Source: Paraburkholderia saeva
GTDB taxonomy: Bacteria; Pseudomonadota; Gammaproteobacteria; Burkholderiales; Burkholderiaceae
Reading direction: 5' to 3'
Assembly (NCBI RefSeq): GCF_907164555.1
Contig: NZ_CAJQZC010000001.1
Coordinates: 806,001 to 870,000 of the forward strand
Length of the DNA stretch: 64,000 bases
This document shows, in pieces, positions 38,784 through 48,253 of this stretch. How positions within the stretch are numbered: position 1 is the first letter of the stretch; every line of letters begins with the position of its first letter. The translations under genes and the position numbers were made by a program. The notes beneath the pieces were generated by a model. That model had not been told where the DNA came from, did not search any database, and was given only the letters and a program-made list of their open reading frames with translations.

Positions 38784-39214
38784 GTTGCCCCCGTGACGCT
38801 TTGGATTATTGGTCGGTGACCTGTTGTGCTTTTACGTCTGACGATTAATGTAGAACGAATTTCGCGTTCTGCCAACCATCTCAATAAAAAAACGGTGCAC
38901 GATCGGCAATAGCGTCGGTGCGCGAGACAACGCTTAGGGTGAACCCCATGCCTGCGCCGGGCGGCTCTGCCTGCGCGTTTCCTGCAAGACGGGCTATCGC
39001 CAGTGCAAACAGGAGATTCGTGCCTCATCTGGTCGATTTGCCGGAATCGCCACGCGCGAACGCGTGCGGCAGAAGGCACGATGGCAAACGGACGTCGGCG
39101 GGCGCTGCAGTTGAATCCGCTTTGACGGTGAGCTTGATCGCAGGCAAACCAGCAAACCACACGTGTTCAGCGAGCCAAAGCCGTGCGTGAGTACACGCGG
39201 CCCATTTGTGGCGT
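38784..39214. other. 431-base stretch without a recognised gene
   Basis: The stretch lies downstream of rng and upstream of the 92-residue gene on the same strand. The part 38810-38910 is AT-richer than its surroundings and holds an imperfect inverted repeat AGAACGAA/TTCGcgTTCT at 38852-38870. The rest is GC-rich with open frames but no ribosome sites. I see no RNA gene or terminator. Confidence 0.5.
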
Positions 39215-40684
39215 CTACATCAACACGATGTCGTACTGTTCCTGGCTCAGGTTCGACTCCACCTGCAACGACACCGGCTTGCCGATGAAGTCGATCAGCA
39301 TCGCCAGATGTTGCGATTCCTCTTCGAGGAAGAGATCGATCACCTGCTGCGAAGCCACCACCCGGAACTCGCGCGGATTGAACTGACGCGATTCGCGCAG
39401 GATCTCGCGCAGCACGTCATAACAGACCGTGCGCGGCGTCTTCACCTGACCCTTGCCGAGGCACACCGGGCACGGCTCGCACAGCACGTGTGCGAGCGAT
39501 TCGCGCGTGCGCTTGCGCGTCATCTCCACGAGGCCGAGCTGCGAAAAGCCGTTCACTGTCACGCGCGTGCGATCGCGCGAAAGCGCCTTCTTCAGTTCGC
39601 CGAGCACCTGGTCGCGATGCTCGAGATTTTCCATATCGATGAAGTCGATGATGATCACGCCGCCCAGGTTGCGCAGACGCAGTTGCCGCGCGATCGTGTG
39701 CGCCGCTTCGAGGTTCGTCTTGAAGATCGTATCGTCGAAATTGCGCGCGCCGACGTAGCCGCCGGTATTCACGTCGATGGTGGTCATCGCTTCGGTCTGG
39801 TCGATCACCAGATAGCCGCCCGATTTCAGATCGACGCGCCGCGACAATGCACGCTGGATTTCCGTCTCGATGTTGTACAGGTCGAAGAGCGGCCGTTCAC
39901 CCGTGTAGTGATGCAGCTTCGACGAAACAGCCGGCGTGAATTCCGCCGCGAACTCGGCGAGCATCTGGAACGTTTCGCGCGAGTCGACCTGGATACGCGA
40001 GCTCTCGTCGTTGACGAAATCGCGCAACACGCGCTGCGCGAGATTCAGGTCCTGATACAGCAGGCTGGTGGGCGGCATGCGCTGACCCTGCGAGACGATC
40101 GTCGTCCACGTCTTGCGCAGATAGGCGACGTCGGCGGCGAGTTCTTCGCTGGTCGCATCTTCGGCGATGGTGCGCACGATGTAGCCGCCTTTCTCGTCGA
40201 CCGGCAGCACAGCCGTGAGCCGCGCACGGATCGCTTCGCGCTCGGCTTCGCTTTCGATCTTCTGCGAGATGCCGATATGCGGCTCCTGCGGCAGATAGAC
40301 GAGCGTGCGGCCCGCGATGCTGACCTGCGTCGAGAGGCGCGCGCCCTTGGTGCCGATCGGATCTTTCACGACCTGCACCATCAGCGACTGACCTTCGAAC
40401 ACGATCTTTTCGATCGGCTGATGCGGCGCCTGATGTTGCGGTTCGCCGGCGATGCGCGGATGCCAGATATCAGCCACATGAAGGAACGCCGCGCGTTCGA
40501 GCCCGATATCGATGAAGGCCGATTGCATGCCTGGCAGCACGCGGACAACCTTGCCGAGATACACATTGCCGACGCGGCCACGCGAGAGCGTGCGCTCGAC
40601 ATGAAGCTCCTGCACAGCGCCTTGCTGGACGAGCGCGACGCGCGTTTCCTGGGGCGTGACGTTGATCAGGATTTCTTCATTCAT
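39215..40684 (-). CDS. rng: Ribonuclease G
   Basis: The 489-residue endoribonuclease matures the 5' end of 16S rRNA and takes part in mRNA decay. It opens MNEEILINVTPQETRVAL and carries an S1 domain (about 35-125, GNVYLGKVVRVLPGMQSAFIDIG). The RNase E/G catalytic core has the Mg-binding aspartates in TTIDVNTGGYVG and IIIDFIDM. A zinc-link Cys pair lies in CEPCPVCLGKG. Length fits RNase G rather than RNase E. It is last in the purD-to-rng gene run, 9 bases after maf. Confidence 0.96.
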   Translation of the reverse strand: MNEEILINVTPQETRVALVQQGAVQELHVERTLSRGRVGNVYLGKVVRVLPGMQSAFIDIGLERAAFLHVADIWHPRIAGEPQHQAPHQPIEKIVFEGQSLMVQVVKDPIGTKGARLSTQVSIAGRTLVYLPQEPHIGISQKIESEAEREAIRARLTAVLPVDEKGGYIVRTIAEDATSEELAADVAYLRKTWTTIVSQGQRMPPTSLLYQDLNLAQRVLRDFVNDESSRIQVDSRETFQMLAEFAAEFTPAVSSKLHHYTGERPLFDLYNIETEIQRALSRRVDLKSGGYLVIDQTEAMTTIDVNTGGYVGARNFDDTIFKTNLEAAHTIARQLRLRNLGGVIIIDFIDMENLEHRDQVLGELKKALSRDRTRVTVNGFSQLGLVEMTRKRTRESLAHVLCEPCPVCLGKGQVKTPRTVCYDVLREILRESRQFNPREFRVVASQQVIDLFLEEESQHLAMLIDFIGKPVSLQVESNLSQEQYDIVLM

Positions 40685-40693
40685 GGTCTTGTT

Positions 40694-41323
40694 CTAGAAG
40701 TCGATGCGCGCTGCGCGCAGGAGGGCAGCGGTTTCAAAAAGCGGCAAACCCATGATACCTGAATAGGACCCGTCGATATGCTCGATAAACTCCGCTGCAC
40801 GGCCCTGCACGCCATAAGCGCCAGCCTTCCCAAGCGGCTCGCCCGTGGCGACGTAGCGCCGCAGCGCATCGGACGTGACGGCCGCGAACCGCACGCGTGA
40901 AGTCGACAGCACGGCGGGCAGCAGCGTGCCGTCCGCCGTCACCGCGGCGACGGCCGTCAGCACTTCGTGATCGCGTCCGGCAAGACGCGTGAGCATCGCA
41001 ACCGCATCGTCGGCGCCGGCGGGTTTGCCGAGGATTGCACCGTCGATGGTGACGGTTGTGTCCGCAACCAGAATCGGCGCATTCGCATGGCCGCCCGCGA
41101 CGAGCCGCGCGCGCGCCGCCTCGGCCTTCGCGACGCATACACGCATCACGTAATGATGCGCGCGCTCGCCGGGCAGCTCGGCTTCGAGCGCTTCGGCGTC
41201 TTCATCGGGGCGGGGCAGCAGCAGTTCAAAGCGCACGCCGAGTTGCTGAAGCAACTCCTGGCGGCGCGGACTTTGCGAAGCGAGATAAACGAACGGAAAA
41301 GACGCAGCGGGCGACGAAGTCAT
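40694..41323 (-). CDS. maf: Maf-family nucleoside triphosphate pyrophosphatase
   Basis: This 209-residue protein hydrolyses non-canonical nucleotides (dTTP/UTP or m7GTP in the family). Motifs seen are [12 protein letters not shown] (residues 14-25), [15 protein letters not shown] in the middle, and the C-terminal [33 protein letters not shown]. The ATG at 41323 is preferred to 41344. It lies between rlmH and rng on the same strand. Which of the two Maf subfamilies it belongs to is not settled. Confidence 0.92.
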   Translation of the reverse strand: MTSSPAASFPFVYLASQSPRRQELLQQLGVRFELLLPRPDEDAEALEAELPGERAHHYVMRVCVAKAEAARARLVAGGHANAPILVADTTVTIDGAILGKPAGADDAVAMLTRLAGRDHEVLTAVAAVTADGTLLPAVLSTSRVRFAAVTSDALRRYVATGEPLGKAGAYGVQGRAAEFIEHIDGSYSGIMGLPLFETAALLRAARIDF

Positions 41324-41442
41324 GAACGGATCTCGTGAAAACAAATCGCTGTTAGCGCGCGCAACTGGCCGGAGCCTCTCCGGAGCAAAGCGGGATCGTC
41401 ACACTGTGGGATCGGGAGCGGCGGCTGTGTGCCGCCCGGCGC

Positions 41443-41913
41443 TCACGCGCGGTGATAGGGATGATTCTGCGTGATGGTCCACGCACGGTAAAGCTGTTCG
41501 GCGAGCAGCACGCGAACCATCGCATGCGGCAGCGTGAGGCTCGACACGCGCAGCAGCATGTCTGCACGGGCCTTCAGATCGGGATCGAGCCCGTCCGCGC
41601 CGCCGATCAGAAATGCGACGTCGCGCCCATCCTGCTGCCAGCCGGGCAGGGCGTCCGCCAGCTGCACGGTGGTCCAGTCGCGGCCGCGTTCGTCGAGCGC
41701 GACGATGCGTGCGTTCTTCGGCAACGCGGCTTCGATCTTCACACGCTCGGCAGCCATCACGCTCCCGGCCGGACGGCCAGACGAGCGCTGCTCCGGCTTG
41801 ATCTCGCGTAACTCGATGCGCAGCTCGGGCGGCATGCGCTTCGTGTACTCGTCAAAGCCGGTCGCGATCCAGTCGGGCATCTTGTGACCGACGGCGAGGA
41901 TATGCAGCTTCAC
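41443..41913 (-). CDS. rlmH: 23S rRNA pseudouridine(1915)-N3 methyltransferase
   Basis: The 156-residue SPOUT-fold enzyme methylates pseudouridine 1915 in helix 69 of 23S rRNA, on assembled 70S ribosomes. It starts [13 protein letters not shown]. The SAM-binding knot is near [14 protein letters not shown], and the C-terminal [20 protein letters not shown] is the family's hallmark. The gene follows rsfS by 19 bases, the usual order. Confidence 0.97.
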   Translation of the reverse strand: MKLHILAVGHKMPDWIATGFDEYTKRMPPELRIELREIKPEQRSSGRPAGSVMAAERVKIEAALPKNARIVALDERGRDWTTVQLADALPGWQQDGRDVAFLIGGADGLDPDLKARADMLLRVSSLTLPHAMVRVLLAEQLYRAWTITQNHPYHRA

Positions 41914-41932
41914 GGCAGCTTCCCGCCAGCGT

Positions 41933-42385
41933 TCAGCGACGACGTGCCGGCGCCTTGCGTGCAGGCTTTGCCGCCGGCGCTTCGTCTTCTTCCTCGTCGT
42001 CGAGCGGCTCGCTGGCGCTCGCGCCGCCGAACGGATTCGGCGTCGACAGCTTGATGCGCACCGGCTTGTCGCCCCAGATTTCCTCGAGGTTGTAGTACTG
42101 GCGCAGCGCCGGTTGCAGGATGTGCACGACTGCGTCGCCGCAATCGACCAGCACCCATTCGCCGATGTCCTCGCCTTCGGTGCTGATCACGTCGCCGCCA
42201 TTTTCCTTGACCTTCTCACGCACGCTGGACGCGAGCGATTTGGTCTGCCGGTTCGACGTACCGCTCGCGACAATCACGCGGTCGAACAGCGAGGTCAGAT
42301 GGGTGGTGTTGAACACCTTGATGTCTTGCGCTTTCACGTCTTCGAGGGCGTCGACGATCACGCGTTGCAGTTTGCGAATATCCAT
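41933..42385 (-). CDS. rsfS: Ribosomal silencing factor RsfS
   Basis: The 150-residue protein binds L14 of the large subunit and blocks subunit joining in stationary phase. The core (residues 1-115) has [19 protein letters not shown] and [30 protein letters not shown] charged tail follows ([20 protein letters not shown]), longer than in E. coli. The start at 42385 is 2 bases after the nadD stop. Confidence 0.95.
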   Translation of the reverse strand: MDIRKLQRVIVDALEDVKAQDIKVFNTTHLTSLFDRVIVASGTSNRQTKSLASSVREKVKENGGDVISTEGEDIGEWVLVDCGDAVVHILQPALRQYYNLEEIWGDKPVRIKLSTPNPFGGASASEPLDDEEEDEAPAAKPARKAPARRR

Positions 42386-42387
42386 GT

Positions 42388-43116
42388 TTACCGATGGTAC
42401 AGATGATGTTGAAGAATATAGTCCCACACGGCTTCAGGGACATGGCTCACGACGATGTCCTGGGTGTTGCCGCCCGCGTGGTGCTGGAGCCGCTCGCGCA
42501 GATGCGAGCGGATGTCGGTGGCCGAAACGTCGAACGCAAGCGTCGTATCGATCAGCAGATGGCCGCAGGGGGAGCCCTGCAAAACTTCCGCGCTGGCCGT
42601 GCGCGCGGCGATCTCGTCGGCCACCACTGGCGGGATCGTCGTCAATTCAAAACCGGGCCGTGTCGCCGCGCAGATATGCGCGTAGTCGAAGAGCCGTCTC
42701 CAGTCGCGCCATGTGTCGAGGTGCACGAGCTGGTCGGCGCCAAGCAGCAGCGACAGCGAGACGTTCGCGCCTTCACGCTCGCGCCAGCGTTGCAGCGTGT
42801 CGACCGTGTAGGTCGGGCCGGCGTGGTCGATCTCGTCGGTCGCGACGCGCACCTTCACGCCCGGCAGCACGAGCGAGTCAGCCGCCGCGCGCGTCATCGC
42901 CAGCCGGTGCTTCGCCGCCGACACGCCTGCTTTCTGCCACGGCTGGCCGGCGGGCAGCAGCACGAGTTCGGTCAGACGCAGCACGTCGGCGAAACGCCGC
43001 GCGAGCGCAAGGTGGCCGTCGTGGATCGGGTCGAAGGTGCCGCCAAGCAGTCCAATCCGGCGGGGCAGCGCGACAGGATGAGCGTTCGGATTCAGGTGCG
43101 GGTCCTTTCGTGACAC
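42388..43116 (-). CDS. nadD: Nicotinate-nucleotide adenylyltransferase
   Basis: The 242-residue enzyme joins ATP and nicotinate mononucleotide to deamido-NAD in NAD synthesis. The nucleotidyltransferase motif is [12 protein letters not shown] (about residues 25-36), and the second ATP-binding motif is [10 protein letters not shown] near the C-terminus. An N-terminal extension of about 18 residues ([18 protein letters not shown]) may instead be untranslated. It lies in the order hemF-nadD-rsfS-rlmH, with a 34-base gap to hemF. Confidence 0.95.
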   Translation of the reverse strand: MSRKDPHLNPNAHPVALPRRIGLLGGTFDPIHDGHLALARRFADVLRLTELVLLPAGQPWQKAGVSAAKHRLAMTRAAADSLVLPGVKVRVATDEIDHAGPTYTVDTLQRWREREGANVSLSLLLGADQLVHLDTWRDWRRLFDYAHICAATRPGFELTTIPPVVADEIAARTASAEVLQGSPCGHLLIDTTLAFDVSATDIRSHLRERLQHHAGGNTQDIVVSHVPEAVWDYILQHHLYHR

Positions 43117-43150
43117 TGCGTTCGGGCTGGATGGCGGGCGTTGGCCCGCA

Positions 43151-44074
43151 TCAAACCCATTCGCGCGGCACGAGAAAATCGGAATACAGGCGCGCTTCCG
43201 GCGTGCCGGGTTCTGGCTGCCAGTTATAGCGCCAGTTCACCACAGGCGGCATCGACATCAGGATGGACTCGGTGCGTCCGCCGCTTTGCAGCCCAAACAG
43301 TGTGCCACGGTCGAAGACCAGGTTGAACTCGACATAACGGCCACGTCGATACGCCTGGAAATCGCGCTCGGCTTCGCCATACGGCTGCGAGCGGCGTTTT
43401 TCGATGATCGGCAGATACGCGTTCAGGAACGCATCGCCGACGCTCTTCACCATCTCGAACGAACGATCGAAGCCGGGCTCGGCGAAATCGTCGAAGAAAA
43501 TCCCGCCAATGCCGCGCGGCTCGTTACGATGCTTGAGGAAGAAATACTCGTCGCACCATTGCTTGAAGCGCGGGTACAGGTCCGCACCGTACGGCTGGAG
43601 CGAATCGCGGCAGGCCGTATGAAAGTGCCGCGCGTCTTCCTCGTAACCATAGTAGGGCGTCAGATCCATGCCGCCGCCGAACCAGAAGACGGGCGCTTCG
43701 CCCGGCTTCGTTGCGATCAGCATACGCACATTCATGTGGACTGTCGGGCAATACGGATTGTGCGGATGCAGCACGAGCGACACGCCCATCGCTTCAAAAC
43801 CGCGTCCGGCGAGCTGTGGCCGCGCCGCGCTGGCCGAGCCCGGCAGCGCGTCGCCGGCGACGTCCGAAAAACCGATGCCCGCGCGCTCGAAGAAGTTGCC
43901 GCCTTCGAGAATGCGCGTGACGCCGCCGCCGCGCAGCTTTTCGCCGGGCGCGCGCTGCCATGCGTCGGTCGCGAAGGGCTTGCCGTCGAAGGCGCCGAGC
44001 GTGTCGGCGATGTGCGTCTGCAGGCTCTGGAGCCACACGCGGACGGCCTGTACGTCACAGGTTGAATCGGTCAT
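43151..44074 (-). CDS. hemF: Oxygen-dependent coproporphyrinogen III oxidase
   Basis: The 307-residue enzyme decarboxylates coproporphyrinogen III to protoporphyrinogen IX in haem synthesis, using O2. Family signatures are [22 protein letters not shown] in order, [15 protein letters not shown] (conserved His residues), [14 protein letters not shown] and [13 protein letters not shown]. Length equals the family norm. It starts the hemF-to-rng stretch, 339 bases downstream of purD. Confidence 0.97.
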   Translation of the reverse strand: MTDSTCDVQAVRVWLQSLQTHIADTLGAFDGKPFATDAWQRAPGEKLRGGGVTRILEGGNFFERAGIGFSDVAGDALPGSASAARPQLAGRGFEAMGVSLVLHPHNPYCPTVHMNVRMLIATKPGEAPVFWFGGGMDLTPYYGYEEDARHFHTACRDSLQPYGADLYPRFKQWCDEYFFLKHRNEPRGIGGIFFDDFAEPGFDRSFEMVKSVGDAFLNAYLPIIEKRRSQPYGEAERDFQAYRRGRYVEFNLVFDRGTLFGLQSGGRTESILMSMPPVVNWRYNWQPEPGTPEARLYSDFLVPREWV

Positions 44075-44188
44075 GGATGCTGGTCGGCGGCCGGATTGTC
44101 TGGCCGCGGGTTCGTGAGTGGGCGGTGTTGAAGCGGGCGGCGCGCCCGCGACGTTGCCCGTAAAACAGCCTGAACAAGCGCCTGAAAC

Positions 44189-44208
44189 CGGGCCCTGCGA
44201 AGGGCCCG
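44189..44208 (-). terminator. 8-bp hairpin, possible terminator after purD
   Basis: A perfect 8-bp GC stem closes a four-base loop (gcga on the + strand). On the minus strand it is followed after two G by only three T (44185-44187). It lies 206 bases past the purD stop, so it could end purD transcripts that read on, or belong to the adjacent hairpin as a larger element. Confidence 0.4.
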
Positions 44209-44223
44209 CTAAAACGTGGTTCA

Positions 44224-44274
44224 GCTTCGGGCGGGTTATCTGCTACTACGCCAGACCCGAAACCGCCCTGAAGC
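44224..44274 (-). repeat. Long inverted repeat with two single-base bulges
   Basis: The arms gcttcgggcggg-tt (44224-44237) and aaccgccctgaagc (44261-44274) pair over 13 positions with one unpaired base in each arm. The loop is 23 bases. With the stem at 44189-44208 it forms a pair of hairpins reminiscent of REP-type elements. Confidence 0.5.
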
Positions 44275-44413
44275 CAGGCGTGGCCGGTCGCCGAAGTGGC
44301 AATCTGAGCGGCCCTGCAGCGGTTCACGGGGCGCGCTTCTGCCAGGCTGCTGCACCTCGTGACATCCCGAAGTGTAGCGTCCCGGCGAAGGGCGCCATTG
44401 CTGCGCTGCGGCT

Positions 44414-45688
44414 TCAGTGCTTGCGGTTGACGGCGCGATAACCGATGTCGCGGCGATACTGCATGCCGTCGAACGAAATCTGGTTGATCGTTTCGTAGGC
44501 CACCGACTGCGCGCTGCGCACCGAATCCGCGAGACCGACCACGCACAGCACGCGTCCACCCGAAGTGGTCAGCTTGCCGTCTTTCAGCGTCGTGCCGGCG
44601 TGGAACGTCACGGAATCGGCGGATTCGGCCGGGATGTCGCTGATCCGGTCGCCCTTGCGCGGCGTGTCCGGATAATTATGCGCGGCCAACACGACACCAA
44701 GCGCCGTACGGCGATCCCATTCCAGTTCGACCGAATCGAGCGTGCCCGCGATCGCCTGCTCGACGACCTTCGAGAAATCGCCCTTCAGGCGCGCCATGAT
44801 CGGCTGCGTTTCCGGGTCGCCCATGCGGCAGTTGAATTCGAGCGTTTTCGGGTTGCCCTGCGCGTCGATCATCAGGCCGGCGTACAGGAAACCGGTGAAA
44901 CGGATGCCTTCTTTTTCCATGCCGCGCACGGTGGGCAGGATGATTTCGCGCATCACGCGTGCATGCAGTTGCGGCGTAACGATCGGCGCGGGCGAGTACG
45001 CGCCCATGCCGCCGGTGTTCGGGCCCTGATCGTCGTCCAGCAGGCGCTTGTGATCCTGGCTCGACGCCAGCGGCAGCACGTGCTTGCCGTCGACCATCAC
45101 GATGAAGCTCGCTTCTTCGCCTTCCAGGAATTCCTCGATCACGACACGCGCGCCTGCGTCGCCCAGCCTGTTGTCGGACAACATCATGTCGACGGCCGCG
45201 TGCGCTTCTTCGAGCGTGGTCGCGACGACGACGCCCTTGCCGGCGGCGAGGCCGTCAGCCTTGATGACGATCGGCGCGCCCTTCGAGTCCAGATACGCGT
45301 GCGCGGCGGCGACATCGGCGAACGTTTCGTATTCGGCGGTCGGGATCGCGTGACGCTTCATGAAGGCCTTCGCGAAATCTTTCGAGCTTTCGAGCTGTGC
45401 TGCTTCCCGCGACGGTCCGAAAATCTTCAGACCACGTGAACGGAACAGATTGACGATACCGGCGGCGAGCGGCGTTTCCGGCCCGACCAGCGTGAAGGCG
45501 ATCTGTTCTTTCTCGACGAAATCCGCAAGCTCGTTCAGGTCGGTGATATCAACGTTGCGCAGACGCTCGTCCTGCGCGGTGCCGCCGTTGCCTGGCGCCA
45601 CGTAGACAAGCTGAACGCGCGGCGACTGCGCGAGCTTCCATGCGAGCGCGTGTTCGCGACCGCCGGACCCGACGACGAGTAACTTCAT
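44414..45688 (-). CDS. purD: Phosphoribosylamine-glycine ligase (GAR synthetase)
   Basis: The 424-residue ATP-grasp enzyme makes GAR from phosphoribosylamine and glycine, the step before purT or purN. It opens MKLLVVGSGGREHALAWKLA. The ATP-grasp segment contains PIVIKADGLAAGKGVVVA and EEFLEGEEASF, and then GGMGAYSPAP and LEFNCRMGDPETQ. Length fits the family. It follows yebC after a 215-base gap that contains a terminator. Confidence 0.97.
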   Translation of the reverse strand: MKLLVVGSGGREHALAWKLAQSPRVQLVYVAPGNGGTAQDERLRNVDITDLNELADFVEKEQIAFTLVGPETPLAAGIVNLFRSRGLKIFGPSREAAQLESSKDFAKAFMKRHAIPTAEYETFADVAAAHAYLDSKGAPIVIKADGLAAGKGVVVATTLEEAHAAVDMMLSDNRLGDAGARVVIEEFLEGEEASFIVMVDGKHVLPLASSQDHKRLLDDDQGPNTGGMGAYSPAPIVTPQLHARVMREIILPTVRGMEKEGIRFTGFLYAGLMIDAQGNPKTLEFNCRMGDPETQPIMARLKGDFSKVVEQAIAGTLDSVELEWDRRTALGVVLAAHNYPDTPRKGDRISDIPAESADSVTFHAGTTLKDGKLTTSGGRVLCVVGLADSVRSAQSVAYETINQISFDGMQYRRDIGYRAVNRKH

Positions 45689-45704
45689 GTGATTCCCCGA
45701 AGAC

Positions 45705-45742
45705 TAAAAAACAATGACGGCCGACGCGCATGCATCGGCCGT
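45705..45742 (-). terminator. Intrinsic terminator between yebC and purD
   Basis: On the minus strand an 8-bp stem (acggccga/tcggccgt, 45717-45742) with a 10-base loop is followed 5 bases later by six T (45706-45711). It sits only 17 bases ahead of the purD ATG, which also allows an attenuator role. Confidence 0.55.
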
Positions 45743-45903
45743 GGTTTGCCGCAACAACTGCACCCGAGGTGCTATAACCTTCGACATCACCCTGGCGCGA
45801 TAACCGTGAAACCGGCCATGGCCGCTCGACTCGCCGCCAGACGCACGGAGCGCGGAACCGGCGGGCGGCGCGCAGAGGGCGCCCGGCCGTACCGCGCGGC
45901 CGC

Positions 45904-46632
45904 TTATTCGTCGGCGATGGCTGCGTTTGTATAGACTTCCTGCACGTCGTCCAGGTTTTCCAGGGCGTCGAGCAGCTTCTGCATTTTTGCCGCGTCGTCG
46001 CCGGTGAATTCGACTTCCGTCTGCGGTTTCATCGTGACTTCCGCCACTTCTGCCTTGAAGCCGGCGGCTTCGAGCGCAGCCTTCACCTTCGGGAAATCGT
46101 TCGCCGGGCAGATCACTTCGATACTGCCGTCATCGTTCGTGACGACGTCGTCGGCGCCGGCTTCGAGCGCCGCGTCCATCAGCGTGTCTTCCGGCGTGCC
46201 GGGCGCGAACAGGAACTGGCCGACGTGATCGAACATGAACGACACAGAGCCGTCCGTGCCCATGTTGCCGCCGAACTTCGAGAACGCGTGACGCACTTCC
46301 GCGACCGTGCGGGTGCGGTTGTCGGTCATCGTGTCGACGATGATCGCCGCGCCGCCGATGCCGTAGCCTTCGTAGCGGATTTCCTCGTAGTTCGCGCCGT
46401 CGACACCGCCCACGCCGCGCTGGATCGCGCGGTTGATGTTGTCCTTCGGCATGTTGGCGTCGTACGCCTTGTCGACGGCGAGCCGCAGACGCGGGTTCGT
46501 GTCGGCGTCGCCGCCGCCCATGCGGGCCGCGACCTGGATTTCCTTGATCAGCCGCGTCCAGACCTTGCCGCGTTTGGCATCGGTCGCCGCTTTCTTATGC
46601 TTGATGTTGGCCCATTTCGAATGACCCGCCAT
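45904..46632 (-). CDS. yebC: YebC/PmpR family protein (TACO1-like)
   Basis: The 242-residue protein opens [23 protein letters not shown], the family hallmark, and runs through [28 protein letters not shown]. The C-terminal domains follow, with [20 protein letters not shown]. The family was long called a transcription regulator; recent work links it to translation of proline-rich stretches. The ATG at 46632 is the conserved start. Confidence 0.96.
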   Translation of the reverse strand: MAGHSKWANIKHKKAATDAKRGKVWTRLIKEIQVAARMGGGDADTNPRLRLAVDKAYDANMPKDNINRAIQRGVGGVDGANYEEIRYEGYGIGGAAIIVDTMTDNRTRTVAEVRHAFSKFGGNMGTDGSVSFMFDHVGQFLFAPGTPEDTLMDAALEAGADDVVTNDDGSIEVICPANDFPKVKAALEAAGFKAEVAEVTMKPQTEVEFTGDDAAKMQKLLDALENLDDVQEVYTNAAIADE

Positions 46633-46860
46633 TACTTTCTCCGTCGCATGCGCCTGTGGGGCGCACGCATTAATCCGATTGTCGATGCGTTTTTGTTGCC
46701 TGATCACGCGCGTACAGACGCTTTGGGCGCGCCTCGCAGCGTGGAGGCCGGTTTGCGCCGCGTGATGAGCGGATTCGAATTTTATCATGCCGGCGCGGGG
46801 CGGCAGAGGGTAAGGGCGGGGAAATGCGGTGGGTTTGGTACAGGCAGAAGCAGCGATTGC

Positions 46861-46886
46861 AAATATAAACATTTTTGTTTATATTT
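46861..46886 (+). promoter_or_regulatory. Perfect AT-rich inverted repeat upstream of hicA, probable HicB operator
   Basis: Ten-base arms aaatataaac (46861-46870) and gtttatattt (46877-46886) are exact reverse complements around a 6-base spacer. The repeat lies 30 bases before the hicA GTG and is far AT-richer than its surroundings, so it probably also contains the -10 region. HicB antitoxins repress their own operon by binding such palindromes. Confidence 0.65.
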
Positions 46887-46916
46887 ATGAGGGTGTTCAC
46901 GGACACAGGGGGGAAG

Positions 46917-47093
46917 GTGAAACAAAGCGAGTTCAAACGCTGGCTCGCTGACCGTGGGGCAACTTTCGAACAGGGCACAAAGCATTTGAAGGTATATCTG
47001 AACGGTCGGCAGACAACGCTGCCGAGGCATCCCGCTCATGAGATTTCTGAGCCGCTTCGAAAGGCCATTCTGAAGCAGTTGAACTGTAAATAA
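46917..47093 (+). CDS. hicA: HicA family mRNA interferase toxin
   Basis: This 58-residue double-stranded-RNA-binding-fold toxin cleaves mRNA and tmRNA to stop translation. It starts VKQSEFKRWLADRGATF (GTG start). The catalytic His is His23 in GTKHLKVYLNG, and the C-terminus TLPRHPAHEISEPLRKAILKQL matches E. coli HicA. Length is identical to E. coli HicA at 58, which decides for the GTG at 46917 over an ATG at 46887. A ggggggaag stretch precedes the GTG. The hicB antitoxin follows. Confidence 0.9.
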   Translation: MKQSEFKRWLADRGATFEQGTKHLKVYLNGRQTTLPRHPAHEISEPLRKAILKQLNCK

Positions 47094-47097
47094 GGCC

Positions 47098-47115
47098 AGG
47101 CCCCGCAAGGGGCTT
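47098..47115 (+). other. Hairpin between hicA and hicB
   Basis: The sequence aggcccc-gcaa-ggggctt forms a 7-bp stem including one G-T pair, with a GNRA-type loop. It starts 4 bases after the hicA stop. It may set toxin versus antitoxin levels, or only stabilise the transcript end of hicA. Confidence 0.45.
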
Positions 47116-47163
47116 GCTGATGCCCGTGCTGACTGCCCGGGAACATGACACACGGAGAGTTAC

Positions 47164-47586
47164 ATGTTTCGTTATCCCGCCCGCATCGAAAGGGACGAGG
47201 CCGGCTTCACCGTTTCATTCCGCGATATTCCGGAAGCGCTGACTTCGGGCGCGACGCTCGACGAAGCGCGGGAAATGGCTGTCGACGCGCTGGCTACTGC
47301 GATGGATTTCTATTTCGAGGACAAGCGCCCGGTGCCGTCGCCTTCGAAACCCCGGCGCGGAGAAGCGCTGATCGAACTGCCGGCAAGTCTGGCCGCCAAG
47401 GTACTGTTGCTGAACGAAATGCTCAGGCAAAAGGTTTCACCGGCCGAGCTGGCGAGACGCCTTCATACCCGGCCGCAGGAAATCCAGCGTGTCATCGATA
47501 TCGGCCACGTGACGAAGATCGACACGATCGCGTCGGCATTTGCGGCGCTGGGCAAGCGCCTCGAGCTTTCCGTGGTGCCGGCCTGA
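47164..47586 (+). CDS. hicB: HicB family antitoxin with C-terminal HTH
   Basis: The 140-residue antitoxin has an N-terminal partial RNase-H fold (MFRYPARIERDEAGFTVSFRDIPEALTSGATLDEAR) that blocks HicA. A C-terminal helix-turn-helix follows (VSPAELARRLHTRPQEIQRVIDIGH), which binds DNA. CGGAGAG lies 7 bases before the ATG. It probably represses the pair through the inverted repeat at 46861-46886. Confidence 0.9.
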   Translation: MFRYPARIERDEAGFTVSFRDIPEALTSGATLDEAREMAVDALATAMDFYFEDKRPVPSPSKPRRGEALIELPASLAAKVLLLNEMLRQKVSPAELARRLHTRPQEIQRVIDIGHVTKIDTIASAFAALGKRLELSVVPA

Positions 47587-47602
47587 CGCCGGCGCCCCGA
47601 TC

Positions 47603-48253
47603 TCAGTTCTTCGTACCGAACAGCCGGTCGCCGGCGTCGCCGAGACCCGGCACGATGTACGCGTGCTCGTTCAGGTGCGAATCGAGCGAAGCAACGAACA
47701 GTTTCACGTCCGGATGCGCGTCCTGGAACACCTGGACGCCTTCGGGCGCGGCCACCAGCGCGAGGAACATGATGTTCTCGCCCGGTACGTTACGGCGCTT
47801 GAGCACGTCGACGGCGTGTACCGCCGAATAGCCGGTCGCGACCATCGGATCGCACAGGATGAAGATCCGGTCTTCCAGATCCGGCAGGCGCACGAGGTAT
47901 TCGACCGGCCGGTGATCGTCGGCGCGATACACGCCGATGTGGCCGACGCGCGCCGACGGAATCAGCTCCAGCAGCCCGTCCGACATCCCGATGCCCGCGC
48001 GCAGCACCGGCACGATCGCGAGCTTCTTGCCGGCGATCACGGGCGCGTCGATGTCGACGAGCGGCGTCGAGACCGGCCGGGTGGTCATCGGCAGGTTGCG
48101 GGTGATCTCATAGCCCATCAGCAGCGTGATTTCGCGCAGCAGTTCGCGGAACGTGCGCGTCGACGTGTCCCGGTCGCGCATGTGCGACAGCTTGTGCTGG
48201 ATCAACGGGTGGTCGAGGATGAAAAGATTGGGAAAACGGCTGTCCTGTGTCAT
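47603..48253 (-). CDS. upp: Uracil phosphoribosyltransferase
   Basis: The 216-residue enzyme makes UMP from uracil and PRPP in pyrimidine salvage. The PRPP-binding loop is [15 protein letters not shown], and [19 protein letters not shown] and [11 protein letters not shown] are further family blocks. The ATG at 48253 ([22 protein letters not shown]) is the conserved start. It is convergent with hicB, with 16 bases between stops. Confidence 0.96.
   Translation of the reverse strand: MTQDSRFPNLFILDHPLIQHKLSHMRDRDTSTRTFRELLREITLLMGYEITRNLPMTTRPVSTPLVDIDAPVIAGKKLAIVPVLRAGIGMSDGLLELIPSARVGHIGVYRADDHRPVEYLVRLPDLEDRIFILCDPMVATGYSAVHAVDVLKRRNVPGENIMFLALVAAPEGVQVFQDAHPDVKLFVASLDSHLNEHAYIVPGLGDAGDRLFGTKN

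Larger units (their letters stand above)
44075..44413 (-). other. Structured intergenic region between purD and hemF
   Basis: These 339 bases hold no credible gene. Two hairpins are back to back (44189-44208 and 44224-44274), both described separately. The region must also carry the hemF leader and possibly its promoter. G+C is as high as in the coding DNA around it. Confidence 0.5.

Noticed and set aside
39250-39266. GGTTCGA-type string like a tRNA T loop
   Set aside because: It lies within the rng coding sequence and no acceptor or anticodon stem can be formed around it.
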